A stretch of DNA of 17,501 nucleotides from Planctomycetota bacterium (GTDB lineage: Bacteria; Planctomycetota; PUPC01; JACPCR01). Where the stretch lies: contig JASLXP010001022.1 of NCBI GenBank assembly GCA_030740295.1, positions 1 through 17,501 of the forward strand, given 5' to 3'. A program made the position numbers and the translations under genes. The notes beneath the pieces are model-generated. The model did no database searches and was not told the DNA's origin. It saw only the letters and a list, made by a program, of their open reading frames with translations. Shown here piece by piece: positions 7,573 to 16,144 of the stretch (positions are counted from its first letter, which is position 1; every line of letters begins with the position of its first letter).

Positions 7573-9924
7573 ATGATCGATGCCGATGAACTAATGGAGC
7601 AACTCCTCTCCGGAGAAGACCTGGAGCCGCACGAACTCCTCGGGCTCAGCGACGGCAAGACCGAACACGCTAAAGTGGAAGAGGCATACAAGGAACGGGT
7701 TGCCCTTCTGGGCCGCATGATGGCCGTGCCGCAATTCGCCCGATATGTGCCGCAATGTGAAGCAATGCTCCAGGAGGCGAAGGACGCGCTTCTGGACGAG
7801 GATGACGATGAGTCCGAAACGGAGGACTTCGACCCGGCCGAGGTGACGGCAAGCGAGGCCATGACCGTCCCGGAGACCCCGCCACCGAAGAAGTCGGCAA
7901 GCGAGGCCATGACCGTCCGGGAAATCCCGCCACCGAAGAAGTCGGCAAAACCCAGCCGCCCTTCGCGAGGCGCGCTCAGGCAGAAAGAACAGAAAGAGCT
8001 TTCAAAGAAGAAAGACGAAGGTCGCAGAGCAACCTTCCTGCGAAGAGTGAGAGAGAAAGTGCTCGAGGATGGCAAACTCTCGTCAAAGAATTTCATCGAG
8101 GCATGCAAGGTCGGCAAAAAAGTTGGCCTGAGCCCGGAAGACATCGGTGAACTTGTGAACGACGCGCAGGAAGAATGTTACTTCTGGATGGTGGATTCCC
8201 TGGTCAAACAGAACATTCACGACGGCATTCTTGGCCGGGTGACCGAGAAGAAAATCCGGAAGCTTTGCGAAGAGGAGGGCATTCCCCCCAGACAGGCAAA
8301 AGGAATCATTGGCAGAAGCCTTAAAGAAAACGGCGCGGAACGCATGCCCAAGCTTTCGGAAGAAGGCGCATCGTTCCGCAAAGAGGCAGTCAACCGGATA
8401 AAGTCACTCGGCAATACTTCCGCGGCCGAAAGAGTCCTGATGCGCCTGGGTCAGACGTCCGGAGCGGAAGAAAGTGAGTGGCGAGCCATCGTGCATGATC
8501 TGTTCGATTCACTTCGATTGCCCAAAACGCTCAAAAGCAATGCGTCGGACTCTCCCGAGCAGGATGAGCTCGAAGACGACGAAAAGACCTTCATTGAGGC
8601 AAAACACGCGAAGAAGAAGGTTGCTGCAATCCCGGACGAAGATGAGGACGACGAATACGAGATCATCGGCGGAGGAGACGACGATGAAGACGACTATGAG
8701 CCGGAAGAAGTAAGAGAGAAGCCGAAGCCGAAGAAAAAGAAAAAGAAGAAAAGTTCAGGGGTAGACAAATCCAGTCCGGCAACGGAAAGGAATAAACGGT
8801 CCGAACCAGCACTGCCGCCCCCGCCGCAATCGAAAATCGGCATGTTCGTTGGTATCGGATTCGGCCTCTTCGGGATGGGCGCATTGCTGGCGGTCGGCTT
8901 TCTCATCTTCGCAGGTAAGGGTCTGCTCAATCAGCCTCCCCCGGCACCAGCTACGACCGCTGCAGCCAGTACCATCGTGCCGGCCAGACCCGTAGGGCTG
9001 GCCGGCGGGAATGTCGATAGCGTTAATCCAGTTGCAGAGAATCCCGTCAAGGGTGAGGCAGGAAATCCCGGCGACGGCGAAGGGGTAGTCGAAGAACTGC
9101 CGAAAGTGAAAGTTCAAGCCGGGCCGAAGATCAGCCCGGCCGCGGCGCTGGAATTCATCGGCAAGGCCCTCGAAAAGCAGGGCTCGGAACGGCAGAAGAA
9201 CGCAGAAATGGCACAGGACATCTGCGTTCTCAGTTTTGCCCGCGCACTCGGAGTTGCCGTCTGGACCGGACACAACGCAGAGGCAGCCCACTGGCTCGAC
9301 AAGGCCAAGAAGACCACTCTGACCAGAGATGTGGAGCGTTCCATTCTCACCATCAAACCAGGCAAAGATGCCCCGGCCGAACCGGATGATGAGGACCTCA
9401 TCCTGAAGGTGATGCGTCGCACAAACTACGCGAGCCGTTCCGTGGGCGAGATGCTCAAAGGCTTCTCATGGGCTGACGAACCTGATATGGCCAGGCCGGT
9501 CTTTCACGAGAACCCGCTCGAAAAGGACAACCTGATGGACAGGCAGCTCTACGATCAGATCAAGACCACGGCCAAAGGGTACGAGGACCTGCTGGCGGGC
9601 AATCCCAAATTCCAAACCCTGCGAGGACGGACTCAGAGCGATTTTCAGGCAAAAGTCGATGCCGCGAAAAACAAGGATTATGTGCTCGACAAGTTTCTTA
9701 CGACTACCTATCTGCAGCGCGCCTGTAACAAACAGTTCAGCGCAGTGGAGTGGCTGGCCATGAACATGAAGCTCAACGGCTCGCGTGTCGCACGAGAAAC
9801 GGAAATCAAGCTGAATACCATGTACGCCAACAGCGAGAAAGCCGTCACCCCGCTCGGGCAGCTCAGGGCCGGCCTGATTACAGAGCTGCGACTGTTGACC
9901 TCTCTATTGAAGAAGAAGCGATGA
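7573..9924 (+). CDS. Large single-pass membrane protein with degenerate J-like N-terminus
   Basis: No full-length family recognised. Residues 15-76 (EPHELLGLSDGKTEHAKVEE, then AYKERVALLG and CEAMLQEAKDALL) look like a J-domain without the HPD tripeptide. Such 'D-P-h-x-L-L-G-L' starts are common in planctomycete-type proteins. A duplicated SEAMTV...PPPKKSA linker follows, then a helical region (about 150-320), an Asp/Glu-rich stretch (about 330-385) and a poly-lysine run before a membrane helix at about 422-446 (MFVGIGFGLFGMGALLAVGF). The positive side places the N-terminus in the cytoplasm. After an Ala/Pro/Gly-rich linker, residues about 510-783 form a charged helical domain outside. The ATG has no clear SD and lies 143 bp after the hydrolase gene. 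Its stop overlaps the next ATG by 4 nt, so the two proteins are probably made together. Function unknown; an envelope scaffold is a guess. Confidence 0.85.
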   Translation: MIDADELMEQLLSGEDLEPHELLGLSDGKTEHAKVEEAYKERVALLGRMMAVPQFARYVPQCEAMLQEAKDALLDEDDDESETEDFDPAEVTASEAMTVPETPPPKKSASEAMTVREIPPPKKSAKPSRPSRGALRQKEQKELSKKKDEGRRATFLRRVREKVLEDGKLSSKNFIEACKVGKKVGLSPEDIGELVNDAQEECYFWMVDSLVKQNIHDGILGRVTEKKIRKLCEEEGIPPRQAKGIIGRSLKENGAERMPKLSEEGASFRKEAVNRIKSLGNTSAAERVLMRLGQTSGAEESEWRAIVHDLFDSLRLPKTLKSNASDSPEQDELEDDEKTFIEAKHAKKKVAAIPDEDEDDEYEIIGGGDDDEDDYEPEEVREKPKPKKKKKKKSSGVDKSSPATERNKRSEPALPPPPQSKIGMFVGIGFGLFGMGALLAVGFLIFAGKGLLNQPPPAPATTAAASTIVPARPVGLAGGNVDSVNPVAENPVKGEAGNPGDGEGVVEELPKVKVQAGPKISPAAALEFIGKALEKQGSERQKNAEMAQDICVLSFARALGVAVWTGHNAEAAHWLDKAKKTTLTRDVERSILTIKPGKDAPAEPDDEDLILKVMRRTNYASRSVGEMLKGFSWADEPDMARPVFHENPLEKDNLMDRQLYDQIKTTAKGYEDLLAGNPKFQTLRGRTQSDFQAKVDAAKNKDYVLDKFLTTTYLQRACNKQFSAVEWLAMNMKLNGSRVARETEIKLNTMYANSEKAVTPLGQLRAGLITELRLLTSLLKKKR
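7848..7943 (+). repeat. Two 48-bp tandem copies inside CDS
   Basis: Two nearly identical 48-bp units (7848-7895 and 7896-7943) each encode a 16-residue SEAMTV-xExPPPKKSA linker, with the first bases of a third unit following. The few differences (P to R and T to I) are in the middle. The period is a multiple of three, so the frame is kept. It lies in the flexible linker between the J-like and helical regions. Confidence 0.85.
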
Positions 9925-10796
9925 TTCGAAATCTTCATTGCGTGCTGATCATGACATTGCCGCTCGCACCCCTTCGTGCGGAGGAGGTGTTCCTCAAAAA
10001 CGGCCGCATCATGAAAGGCAAAATCATCACGGAGTCGGATGACGAAGTCGTACTCGATGTCGGCACTGGCAAAGCTCCGATCAAGAGGAGCGACATCGAG
10101 CGTATTGAATGGGGCTACGACCGTGAGGCCCTCGAGGAACTGAAGCCGGCAAACGCGAAGGAATACATGGAGCACGGTTCAAGGCTCGTCCAGAGCGAAG
10201 ATGAGGGCGTCAAGAAGATCGGCCTCAGACTTCTGCACCTGTCTTCCAGGCTCGATAAAGAGCTCTACATCCCGGCCCTCCTCGTGCTGGCAAAATACGA
10301 AGGGACGCAGAAGCGCGGCGACCCGGTGCGCTACTACAAACGCATCCTCATGTATCAGCCTGGCAATGGGGACGCGAGAAAAAAGCTAGACCAGTGGCTG
10401 GAGGCGAATCCCGAAAAGCCCACGAACACCGCGGAAATCCGCCAGACGCTGCTGCAGGGCCTGAAAGACATGATGGCCGGGAACTGGGACCCTGCCTACG
10501 AGGCCTTCAACCGCATCCCCCGCCTCCCGGCCGGCGAGCCCATCCCCCTGCACATCACCATGCTCCGCTCGAAGACGCTCAACGCGGCAAGAGCGAGACT
10601 CGGGAAGGACCGCCCGTTCCTATCCGAAGAACAGCTCCGGAAATTTCGCATCTACATGCTTCACCTCGAGGCCACCCACTACAACCCGTTCGATCCGCCC
10701 GGAGAAAAGCTGCCCAAGCTCGGCAAGATGACCTGGGAAGGCGATGTGGAATATGACCGAACGGTTTTTAAGAGAGGCCGGTTTGTGAGGCCGTAG
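9921..10796 (+). CDS. Secreted protein with LSm-like N-terminal motif
   Basis: The ATG at 9921 overlaps the preceding TGA (ATGA), which, with the signal peptide that begins there (MIRNLHCVLIMTLPLAPLRA), decides the start; the frame stays open further upstream but that part is antisense-like. The 291-residue product continues with EEVFLKNGRIMKGKIITESD and then DDEVVLDV, KAPIKRSDIERIEW. This is a small beta-barrel pattern often seen in PVC secreted proteins that begin 'hLkdGrvi.G.v'. The rest is helical with TPR-like spacing (LRLLHLSSRLDKELYIPALL, YYKRILMYQPGNGDARKKL, GNWDPAYEAF). Probably acts outside the cytoplasmic membrane with the extracytoplasmic domain of its upstream partner. Function unknown. 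Confidence 0.8.
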   Translation: MIRNLHCVLIMTLPLAPLRAEEVFLKNGRIMKGKIITESDDEVVLDVGTGKAPIKRSDIERIEWGYDREALEELKPANAKEYMEHGSRLVQSEDEGVKKIGLRLLHLSSRLDKELYIPALLVLAKYEGTQKRGDPVRYYKRILMYQPGNGDARKKLDQWLEANPEKPTNTAEIRQTLLQGLKDMMAGNWDPAYEAFNRIPRLPAGEPIPLHITMLRSKTLNAARARLGKDRPFLSEEQLRKFRIYMLHLEATHYNPFDPPGEKLPKLGKMTWEGDVEYDRTVFKRGRFVRP

Positions 10797-10957
10797 GTGA
10801 ATAGTGAATGACGAAGAAGTGAATGGTGAATGGTGAATGGTGAATGGTGAATGGTGAGGTCGCGGTTCAGACGGAATGGTGGCGTGATGGAATAGTGGAG
10901 TGATTGAGGGGTGATGGACCGATGAAGGGGTGACATTCACGATTCACGATTCACCAA
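10797..10957. repeat. Heptamer repeat array between convergent genes
   Basis: Five perfect GTGAATG units lie at 10819-10853, with diverged units on both sides (10797-10810, 10854-10860). At 10935-10955 the reverse complement appears as ATTCACG, ATTCACG, ATTCACC. Between them is a G-rich degenerate stretch (GGTGGCGTGATGGAATAGTG and similar). The two halves could pair as an imperfect long hairpin between the two converging transcripts. The right half contains the stop codon and last residues of the aminotransferase gene. The pattern recalls short tandem heptamer repeats of cyanobacteria (STRR), though that is an analogy only. Confidence 0.85.
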
Positions 10958-12242
10958 ACACCTCTGTCAAAACCTCGTCCAGCCTCCCGAGGCCATTCTT
11001 GAGCTCCTCCTCGTTAATGATGAGAGGCGGGGCCATCAGGACCAGATTCCATCTCATGTACACGTAGATGCCGCGGCGGAAGCACTCGGCTTTGAAATCG
11101 TTGACGAGTGGGGGAGAGGTATTGAACTCCACCAGCCGTTCGCGGGTCTGTTGATCCTTGACGAGTTCCAGGCAGGCGAACAGGCCCTGACACCGGACGT
11201 CGCCGATGCAGGGGTGACGCTCCTTCATGGCGCTAAGCTCATTGGAAAGGACTTCGCCCATCTTGCGGCCGTTGTCGATGGCACCGGCTTCGTATTCATC
11301 GAGACATGCGAGGGCCGCCGCGCAGGCGAGCGGGTGGCCGGTGTAGGTGCAGCCGATTGGGAGGAGTTTGTCTTCGAAATGCTCGGCGATGGTATCGCTG
11401 ACGATGGCCGCGCCCATTGGCACGTATCCGCTGGTGATGCCCTTGGCCACGGTCAGGATGTCGGGCACTACCGGTTCGTGATTGATGGCGAACCATTCAC
11501 CCGTGCGGCCGAACCCGCAGATGACTTCATCGGTAATCATCAGGATTCCGTATCTGTTACAGATCTCCCTGACCTGCTTCAGGTATCCGGGCGGCACGGG
11601 ATAGCCTGCCGCCGCTGCGGTGAAAGGTTCGAGCACGATCGCGGCTATCGTCTCCGGGCCTTCCATGATGATCTGTTCTTCCAGGGCATTGGCACAGTGA
11701 ATTTCGCACGACGGAAACTCGAGTTTGAAATCACACCTGTAGCAATACGGTCCGAAGAACCGAACCGAGCCTGGCTGGCCCTGGTCGAGCAAGGCCCGCC
11801 GCGGGTCGCCGCACGTGGTCAGCGTGCCGGCAGTTGTGCCATGGTAGGAGCGGTATTTGGCAAAGATCTTCTGGCGTCCGGTATAGAGCCGTGCGATTTC
11901 GAATGCGATTTCGTTCGCTTCGCTGCCGCTGTTAGTGAAGAAGGCTTTCGACAGATTCCCTGGAGTCACCTCGCTCAGCCTCTCGCCGAGAAGAGCCCGG
12001 CCTTGGTGCATGAAGCTCGGGTTGGCAACCGAAAAACGGTCCGCCTGTTCTTTGATTGCCTCGATGACGCGTCGATTCCCGTGCCCCAGATTGACGTTGA
12101 AGATCTGCGAGACGAAATCCAGATACCGCTCACCTTTCGAATTCCAGAAGAAGATGCCTTCGCCGCCGGCGATATCGACGACGTTGTCTTGAGTGTTCTG
12201 AATAGTCCAAGGCAGAAAGTTATGAGCGCGTAGGGAGGGCAT
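10944..12242 (-). CDS. Class III PLP-dependent aminotransferase
   Basis: A fold-type I transaminase of the omega-amino-acid group (taurine, beta-alanine or related amine to pyruvate or 2-oxoglutarate). From the start at 12242 (432 residues) the key motifs are FFTNSGSEANEIAFEIAR (101-118, PLP phosphate loop), YRSYHGTTAGTL (130-141), ITDEVICGFGRTGEWF with Asp238, VAKGITSGYVPMGA with the Schiff-base Lys267, and TYTGHPLACAAALA. A Cys-rich insert (GPYCYRCDFKLEFPSCEIHC) resembles that of some taurine-pyruvate aminotransferases. The frame is open 25 codons further upstream, but that segment is GAATG-type repeat and I exclude it. The last residues (GES) and the stop lie in a heptamer repeat, so the C-terminus may have been altered. 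No SD is evident. The substrate cannot be told from sequence alone. Confidence 0.9.
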   Translation of the reverse strand: MPSLRAHNFLPWTIQNTQDNVVDIAGGEGIFFWNSKGERYLDFVSQIFNVNLGHGNRRVIEAIKEQADRFSVANPSFMHQGRALLGERLSEVTPGNLSKAFFTNSGSEANEIAFEIARLYTGRQKIFAKYRSYHGTTAGTLTTCGDPRRALLDQGQPGSVRFFGPYCYRCDFKLEFPSCEIHCANALEEQIIMEGPETIAAIVLEPFTAAAAGYPVPPGYLKQVREICNRYGILMITDEVICGFGRTGEWFAINHEPVVPDILTVAKGITSGYVPMGAAIVSDTIAEHFEDKLLPIGCTYTGHPLACAAALACLDEYEAGAIDNGRKMGEVLSNELSAMKERHPCIGDVRCQGLFACLELVKDQQTRERLVEFNTSPPLVNDFKAECFRRGIYVYMRWNLVLMAPPLIINEEELKNGLGRLDEVLTEVFGES

Positions 12243-12300
12243 GGGGGGAATGGAATGTTGGAGGATGGGAATGTTGATGAAGTGGAAGGCCGGAGCCCCC
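12243..12300. repeat. Degenerate GAATG-type purine-rich repeat upstream of aminotransferase
   Basis: The stretch GGGGGGAATGGAATGTTGGA followed by GGATGGGAATGTTGATGAAG is a degenerate purine-rich repeat of the same general kind as the one between 10860 and 10933, so the aminotransferase gene is bracketed by it. It has no clear promoter or SD. The rest, to 12373, is unremarkable. Confidence 0.45.
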
Positions 12301-12373
12301 TGTGTAGGGCAAGCCATCCTACTACATCGTCTTCAGGCAGAGAACGGTCAATCGGAACGTCTTTAAAATAAAA

Positions 12374-12398
12374 CAGCCCCGGCAGATGGCCGGGGCTG
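12374..12398 (-). terminator. Rho-independent terminator, minus strand
   Basis: A perfect 10-bp stem (CAGCCCCGGC / GCCGGGGCTG) with a 5-nt loop. On the minus strand it is followed by TTTTATTTTA; on the plus strand the tail is not T-rich. It lies 24 nt beyond the stop of the minus-strand HAMP-like frame (12422), which argues that this frame's 3' end is a genuine gene end. It would also insulate the aminotransferase gene from upstream transcription. Confidence 0.8.
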
Positions 12399-12475
12399 GT
12401 GTCTTGATAGCATTGAAGAGATCAGGCGTCTGCCGCTATGGATTCAGGTATGCCTTCCACTTGTGAACCCTCCTC

Positions 12476-13213
<738 letters not shown>

Positions 13214-13623
13214 GACGACGAAGACGTCGACCACGAGGATCATTTTTCTGGTCGTTGACAGGATGGAGTTCGAGCCACCCACTACCCGGATGCCGCGGCA
13301 GCCTGCGATCAGTTCGAATATGGGGCCATCTGTTTACTCAGGCCAGCCTTGACCGTACAGGTCTTCTCCGCTTTCGTGTGTCCAGGCGACCGAGAGTATT
13401 TGCAGAAGCGAAGTGTCGTCCTGAAAACGTGCGCCGAATCAAAGAACCGATGCTGTGGATCGCCGCCTGCCGCCCCGCCTGAAAAACTCTACCCGTGGTA
13501 ACTGCGCCGTCGCCTCTGCCGCTGCCTGCCTGTACTTATGGGTGCCAATCGTCCGCAAGTGAGTGTCAAAGTAATGAGAAACTGAATGGCAGATAGTGTC
13601 ATCAGACCAAACTGAACACCGTA
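13214..13623. other. 410 bp without a convincing gene
   Basis: Directly after the Asp-rich frame there are only short open frames: an Arg-rich 90-codon plus-strand frame starting at 13210 and a 62-codon minus-strand frame near 13627. Neither shows a domain, signal peptide or SD. I see no terminator hairpin, tRNA or repeat here. It could be decayed sequence belonging to one of the two truncated genes to its left. Confidence 0.5.
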
Positions 13624-14283
13624 TCAATGGACGAACGCGTAGACCTTTACCTTTTTCCGTTCCTCGAAAGGAAAATCAGAAACCAGGGTCAGGTGGGTTC
13701 TGAATTTCTTGCTGGTTGACTTCGGTGTGACAACGACTTCGTATTCTCGCCCTTCTTTAATCTCCCTTATCCTTGTAGTCACGGAATTGCCTCTCTTGTC
13801 CACACTGAGCAATCGTGTTGGCGAATCGGTCACAAATCTCACATTCACCGTTTTGGGTTCCGGTTCTTCCCCCCGCTTCCAGAATATCGCCAGCGGCTTC
13901 ACCCGCGCCAGCAGCGGGATGTTTGCCTTTAGCAGCAAAGCGATCTTCTTCTTGCTCTTGTCATCTGTATGAATGAACACTGGTCGCTGCATGGTGCCCT
14001 GCCTGCCTTCAAACGCGAGCGTTGCGAAGATTTCTCCACTTTCACCGGGTTCAAACACTTTCTTTGACAGGCGGGTGGTTGTGCAATCGCAGATGGTCTC
14101 GACCCTGATGACCGTGACCGGGTAATCCCCCACATTGGCAAAGATAAAACGGCCCATCACCGAGCTTTCCTGATAGGAAGGCCAGAATTCAAGCTCTCTC
14201 TTCTGGAAGTGAATCTGGCCCAAGGCTTCCGGGGAAACCTGAATGACCGAGATCAGGAGAAGTGCGAATCTGAAACTGTTCAT
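13624..14283 (-). CDS. Secreted DUF1573-domain protein
   Basis: DUF1573 domains are Ig-like folds in exported proteins, frequent in PVC and Bacteroidota, with no firmly known role. The start at 14283 gives a signal peptide (MNSFRFALLLISVIQVSPEA) cut near LGQ. The domain follows: FANVGDYPVTVIRVETICDC with Cys65 and Cys67 in place of the usual CGC motif, then TRLSKKVFEPGESGEIFATL and RPVFIHTDDKSKKKIALLLK. A second Ig-like segment fills residues about 120-219. The frame is open to 14409, but the extra 42 residues precede the signal peptide and are unlikely. No strong SD. It is divergent from the leucine-rich-repeat gene; no partner is obvious. Confidence 0.78.
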   Translation of the reverse strand: MNSFRFALLLISVIQVSPEALGQIHFQKRELEFWPSYQESSVMGRFIFANVGDYPVTVIRVETICDCTTTRLSKKVFEPGESGEIFATLAFEGRQGTMQRPVFIHTDDKSKKKIALLLKANIPLLARVKPLAIFWKRGEEPEPKTVNVRFVTDSPTRLLSVDKRGNSVTTRIREIKEGREYEVVVTPKSTSKKFRTHLTLVSDFPFEERKKVKVYAFVH

Positions 14284-14408
14284 GAAATACTGCTGGTCGA
14301 CTGGTTTATGGAGCGCGAGAACTGCGGCGTGGAGGAGGTCGCTTGAGGACTTCATTCTATCCCAGCTTCTGCACCCCTCCCAAACAGCGGCAGAAGCTGC
14401 ATCTGGCA

Positions 14409-14520
14409 ATCGGTGGCTTTCCTTATCTAACCTTCCCGCCGTGTCCCTGATTCATCCGTGGCCTTACTTTCCCGACCTCCCCGCCGTGTCCTGATAGATC
14501 CGTGGCTTCACTTTCTGAGT
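14409..14520. repeat. Imperfect ~45-bp tandem repeat, 2.5 copies
   Basis: Copies begin at 14409, 14454 and 14498 with ATC[C/G]GTGGC, followed by a T/C-rich stretch and CC[T]CCCGCCGTGTCC. The first two copies are complete, the third is cut off near 14520. It lies in the 343-bp gap between the divergent DUF1573 and LRR genes (14284-14626), which otherwise contains only a palindrome (14551-14568) and an SD (14618-14621). Confidence 0.75.
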
Positions 14521-14550
14521 TCCCACTTTCATACCATGTTTCCTGAGTTG

Positions 14551-14568
14551 AATTCTCACGTGAGAATT
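14551..14568. promoter_or_regulatory. 18-bp perfect palindrome, possible operator
   Basis: AATTCTCACGTGAGAATT is a perfect inverted repeat without a spacer, 58 bp upstream of the LRR gene ATG (14627). The position suits a dimeric repressor or activator site. No adjacent regulator gene is present, and no -10/-35 pair is clear. It could instead be a remnant of a repeat end. Confidence 0.4.
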
Positions 14569-14626
14569 GAAGAGAATACGCAGCCAAAGTAGCACCTGGT
14601 CCGAACTTCAGCTAAATGGAGAACTC

Positions 14627-14985
14627 ATGAGACGGTTCTTGATGAATTCCATTGGATTCCTTTCTCTGACGAACCTCTGCCAGGCCGAAGAGAGCATCTT
14701 TCCTGACAAAAAACTCGAAGCCGCAGTAAGACACGAAGTTTTCATCAAGCGCGGGACGGATAAGCCGATCGTTGCCGCAGATGTTAAACGCATCTCGGTC
14801 ATTCATGCGAACCGAAAGGGCATCAAGAACCTTCAGGGACTCGAACATTGCGCCGCGCTCCGCCGAGATTCGATTGGATCACAACGATGTCGTGGACCTT
14901 ACGCCGTTGAAAAAACTGAAGAACCAAGAAGGGCAAAAAGGCCCTCGCCAGACTCAAAGCGGTCGGCGTGCGCGTTAAAGACTGA
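14627..14985 (+). pseudogene. Secreted leucine-rich-repeat protein, broken by two frameshifts
   Basis: The start at 14627 has a GGAG 5 nt upstream and encodes a signal peptide (MRRFLMNSIGFLSLTNLCQA) and then an LRR-protein cap: FPDKKLEAAVR, IVAADVKRISVIHANRKGIK, NLQGLEHCAALR. At about 14861 the frame moves by +1 (an extra C in CTCCGCCGAG) to EIRLDHNDVVDLTPLKKLKN, a canonical LRR. At about 14925 it moves again by +1 to KGKKALARLKAVGVRVKD, a typical C-terminal end, with TGA at 14983. Read through, the product would have only one or two repeats, so an internal deletion is also likely. Without correction the first frame runs to 14998. The three segments join in order without overlap, so decay is a better explanation than chance. 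Confidence 0.68.
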
Positions 14986-15007
14986 ACCCCTTCCCTGAGA
15001 GCCAGGC

Positions 15008-16144
15008 ATGGATTCTGATCAGAACACTGATGCCGAACCTGAGTCCGAACGAAACCTGACCGTTTCTGCCGGTACAACCAATCTGACCAGTCGCATCTCT
15101 CCTGACGGCTATCTCGTCGCACTTCCTTTGGGACGAAAACTATCTCAGGACGAGATGCGCGAACTCGACCGGGAGATTGGCGTCCAGCCTCTCGCCATCG
15201 AAGAGGCATACACCCCAAGGCAGAAAACCTACTACGAGCTCCTCGTCAATCTCGGATGCATCGTTGTCTGTGCGGCAGCGCTCTGGCAGTTCTTCCCGTG
15301 GAGTCACTTCTTTGTAATCACTCCTCGCACTGACAAAGCTGATCTGACGCTCGAGCTCATGACAGACGAGGAGGCCCAGGAAAAAGGCGAGCAACTCACG
15401 GAAGAAGAGAGAACCCGGCTGGAGCTCACCCGCCTCAAGGACGCCGGACGTCTGATTGAAATGGTCCAGCTCAGTACCGCGCGCCTGGCGAACGTTCCGA
15501 AAAACAAATGGACCGAATGGCACAGAGTGTGGGACATCTTTCTCTGGTCCCTCGAGAAAACGAGCAACTACGAACTGCTGCGCGATAGGTGCAGCGCCCT
15601 GATGGAAGCGGACCAGGACAGCCGCTCTGCCCGTTACTACAAAGCGGTCACTCTGATAAATTTCTCGGAAAAGCGGAAGTATACAGAGCGAGAAAAAGCC
15701 ACCTACAGTCGCGATACCGAACGAGCGATTGTCTACCTGCAACAGGCAATCGAGCGGCTCGACTCTCAAATCGAAGGGGTTGAGAGAACCGAGGCCGATG
15801 AGGAGTCTCTGGCAGAAGTCCGGCGACGATACCGGCTCAAACTTGCGGACGCGCACATCAAACGATGGTTTGCCGGTGGCCTGGCTTATGGAGACGAGCC
15901 GGATGTGAACCAGCACCGCGAAGTCGCTATCAACATACTCAAGGGCCTCGGGGATTGGGTGCCGGCCATCAGAATGCGAATCCATGTGTTCCGAGTGATG
16001 AAAAAGCAGCGGACATGGAATCCGTTTTTTAAACACTGGTACGGCGGCAAATGGGTCGGCGATGATGTTCTCAAGAACGAAATTGATCTCCTCGAACGGA
16101 TGATGGAGAAGGCGAGAAAGGCGGCCAGCAGTGAATCAGATTAA
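15008..16144 (+). CDS. Single-pass membrane protein with helical TPR-like domain
   Basis: No family recognised. A polar N-terminus (1-75, Ser/Asp/Glu/Thr rich) precedes one membrane helix at about 77-98 (YELLVNLGCIVVCAAALWQF). The remainder is charged and alpha-helical; WHRVWDIFLWSLEKTSNYEL, SRSARYYKAVTLINFSEKRK and ERAIVYLQQAIERLDSQIEG resemble TPR helices without clean consensus. The C-terminus has an aromatic-rich WNPFFKHWYGGKWVGDD. Its final 14 nt overlap the next gene, which also encodes a membrane protein, so the two are likely stoichiometric partners. The start is the first ATG after the LRR remnant; SD is weak. Function unknown. Confidence 0.8.
   Translation: MDSDQNTDAEPESERNLTVSAGTTNLTSRISPDGYLVALPLGRKLSQDEMRELDREIGVQPLAIEEAYTPRQKTYYELLVNLGCIVVCAAALWQFFPWSHFFVITPRTDKADLTLELMTDEEAQEKGEQLTEEERTRLELTRLKDAGRLIEMVQLSTARLANVPKNKWTEWHRVWDIFLWSLEKTSNYELLRDRCSALMEADQDSRSARYYKAVTLINFSEKRKYTEREKATYSRDTERAIVYLQQAIERLDSQIEGVERTEADEESLAEVRRRYRLKLADAHIKRWFAGGLAYGDEPDVNQHREVAINILKGLGDWVPAIRMRIHVFRVMKKQRTWNPFFKHWYGGKWVGDDVLKNEIDLLERMMEKARKAASSESD

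Noticed and set aside
10819..10955. Possible CRISPR array
   Set aside because: The units are 7 bp with no spacers of regular length and no cas gene is nearby.
11151..12233. 360-codon open frame on the plus strand
   Set aside because: It is wholly antisense to the well-supported class III aminotransferase and shows no domain motif of its own.
12374..12398. Terminator for a plus-strand transcript
   Set aside because: The T-rich tail is only on the minus-strand side; the plus-strand tail is mixed sequence.
15140..16036. 298-codon open frame on the minus strand
   Set aside because: Antisense to the 15008-16144 gene, which has operon overlap with its neighbour and a clean membrane helix; no motif is seen in the antisense product.
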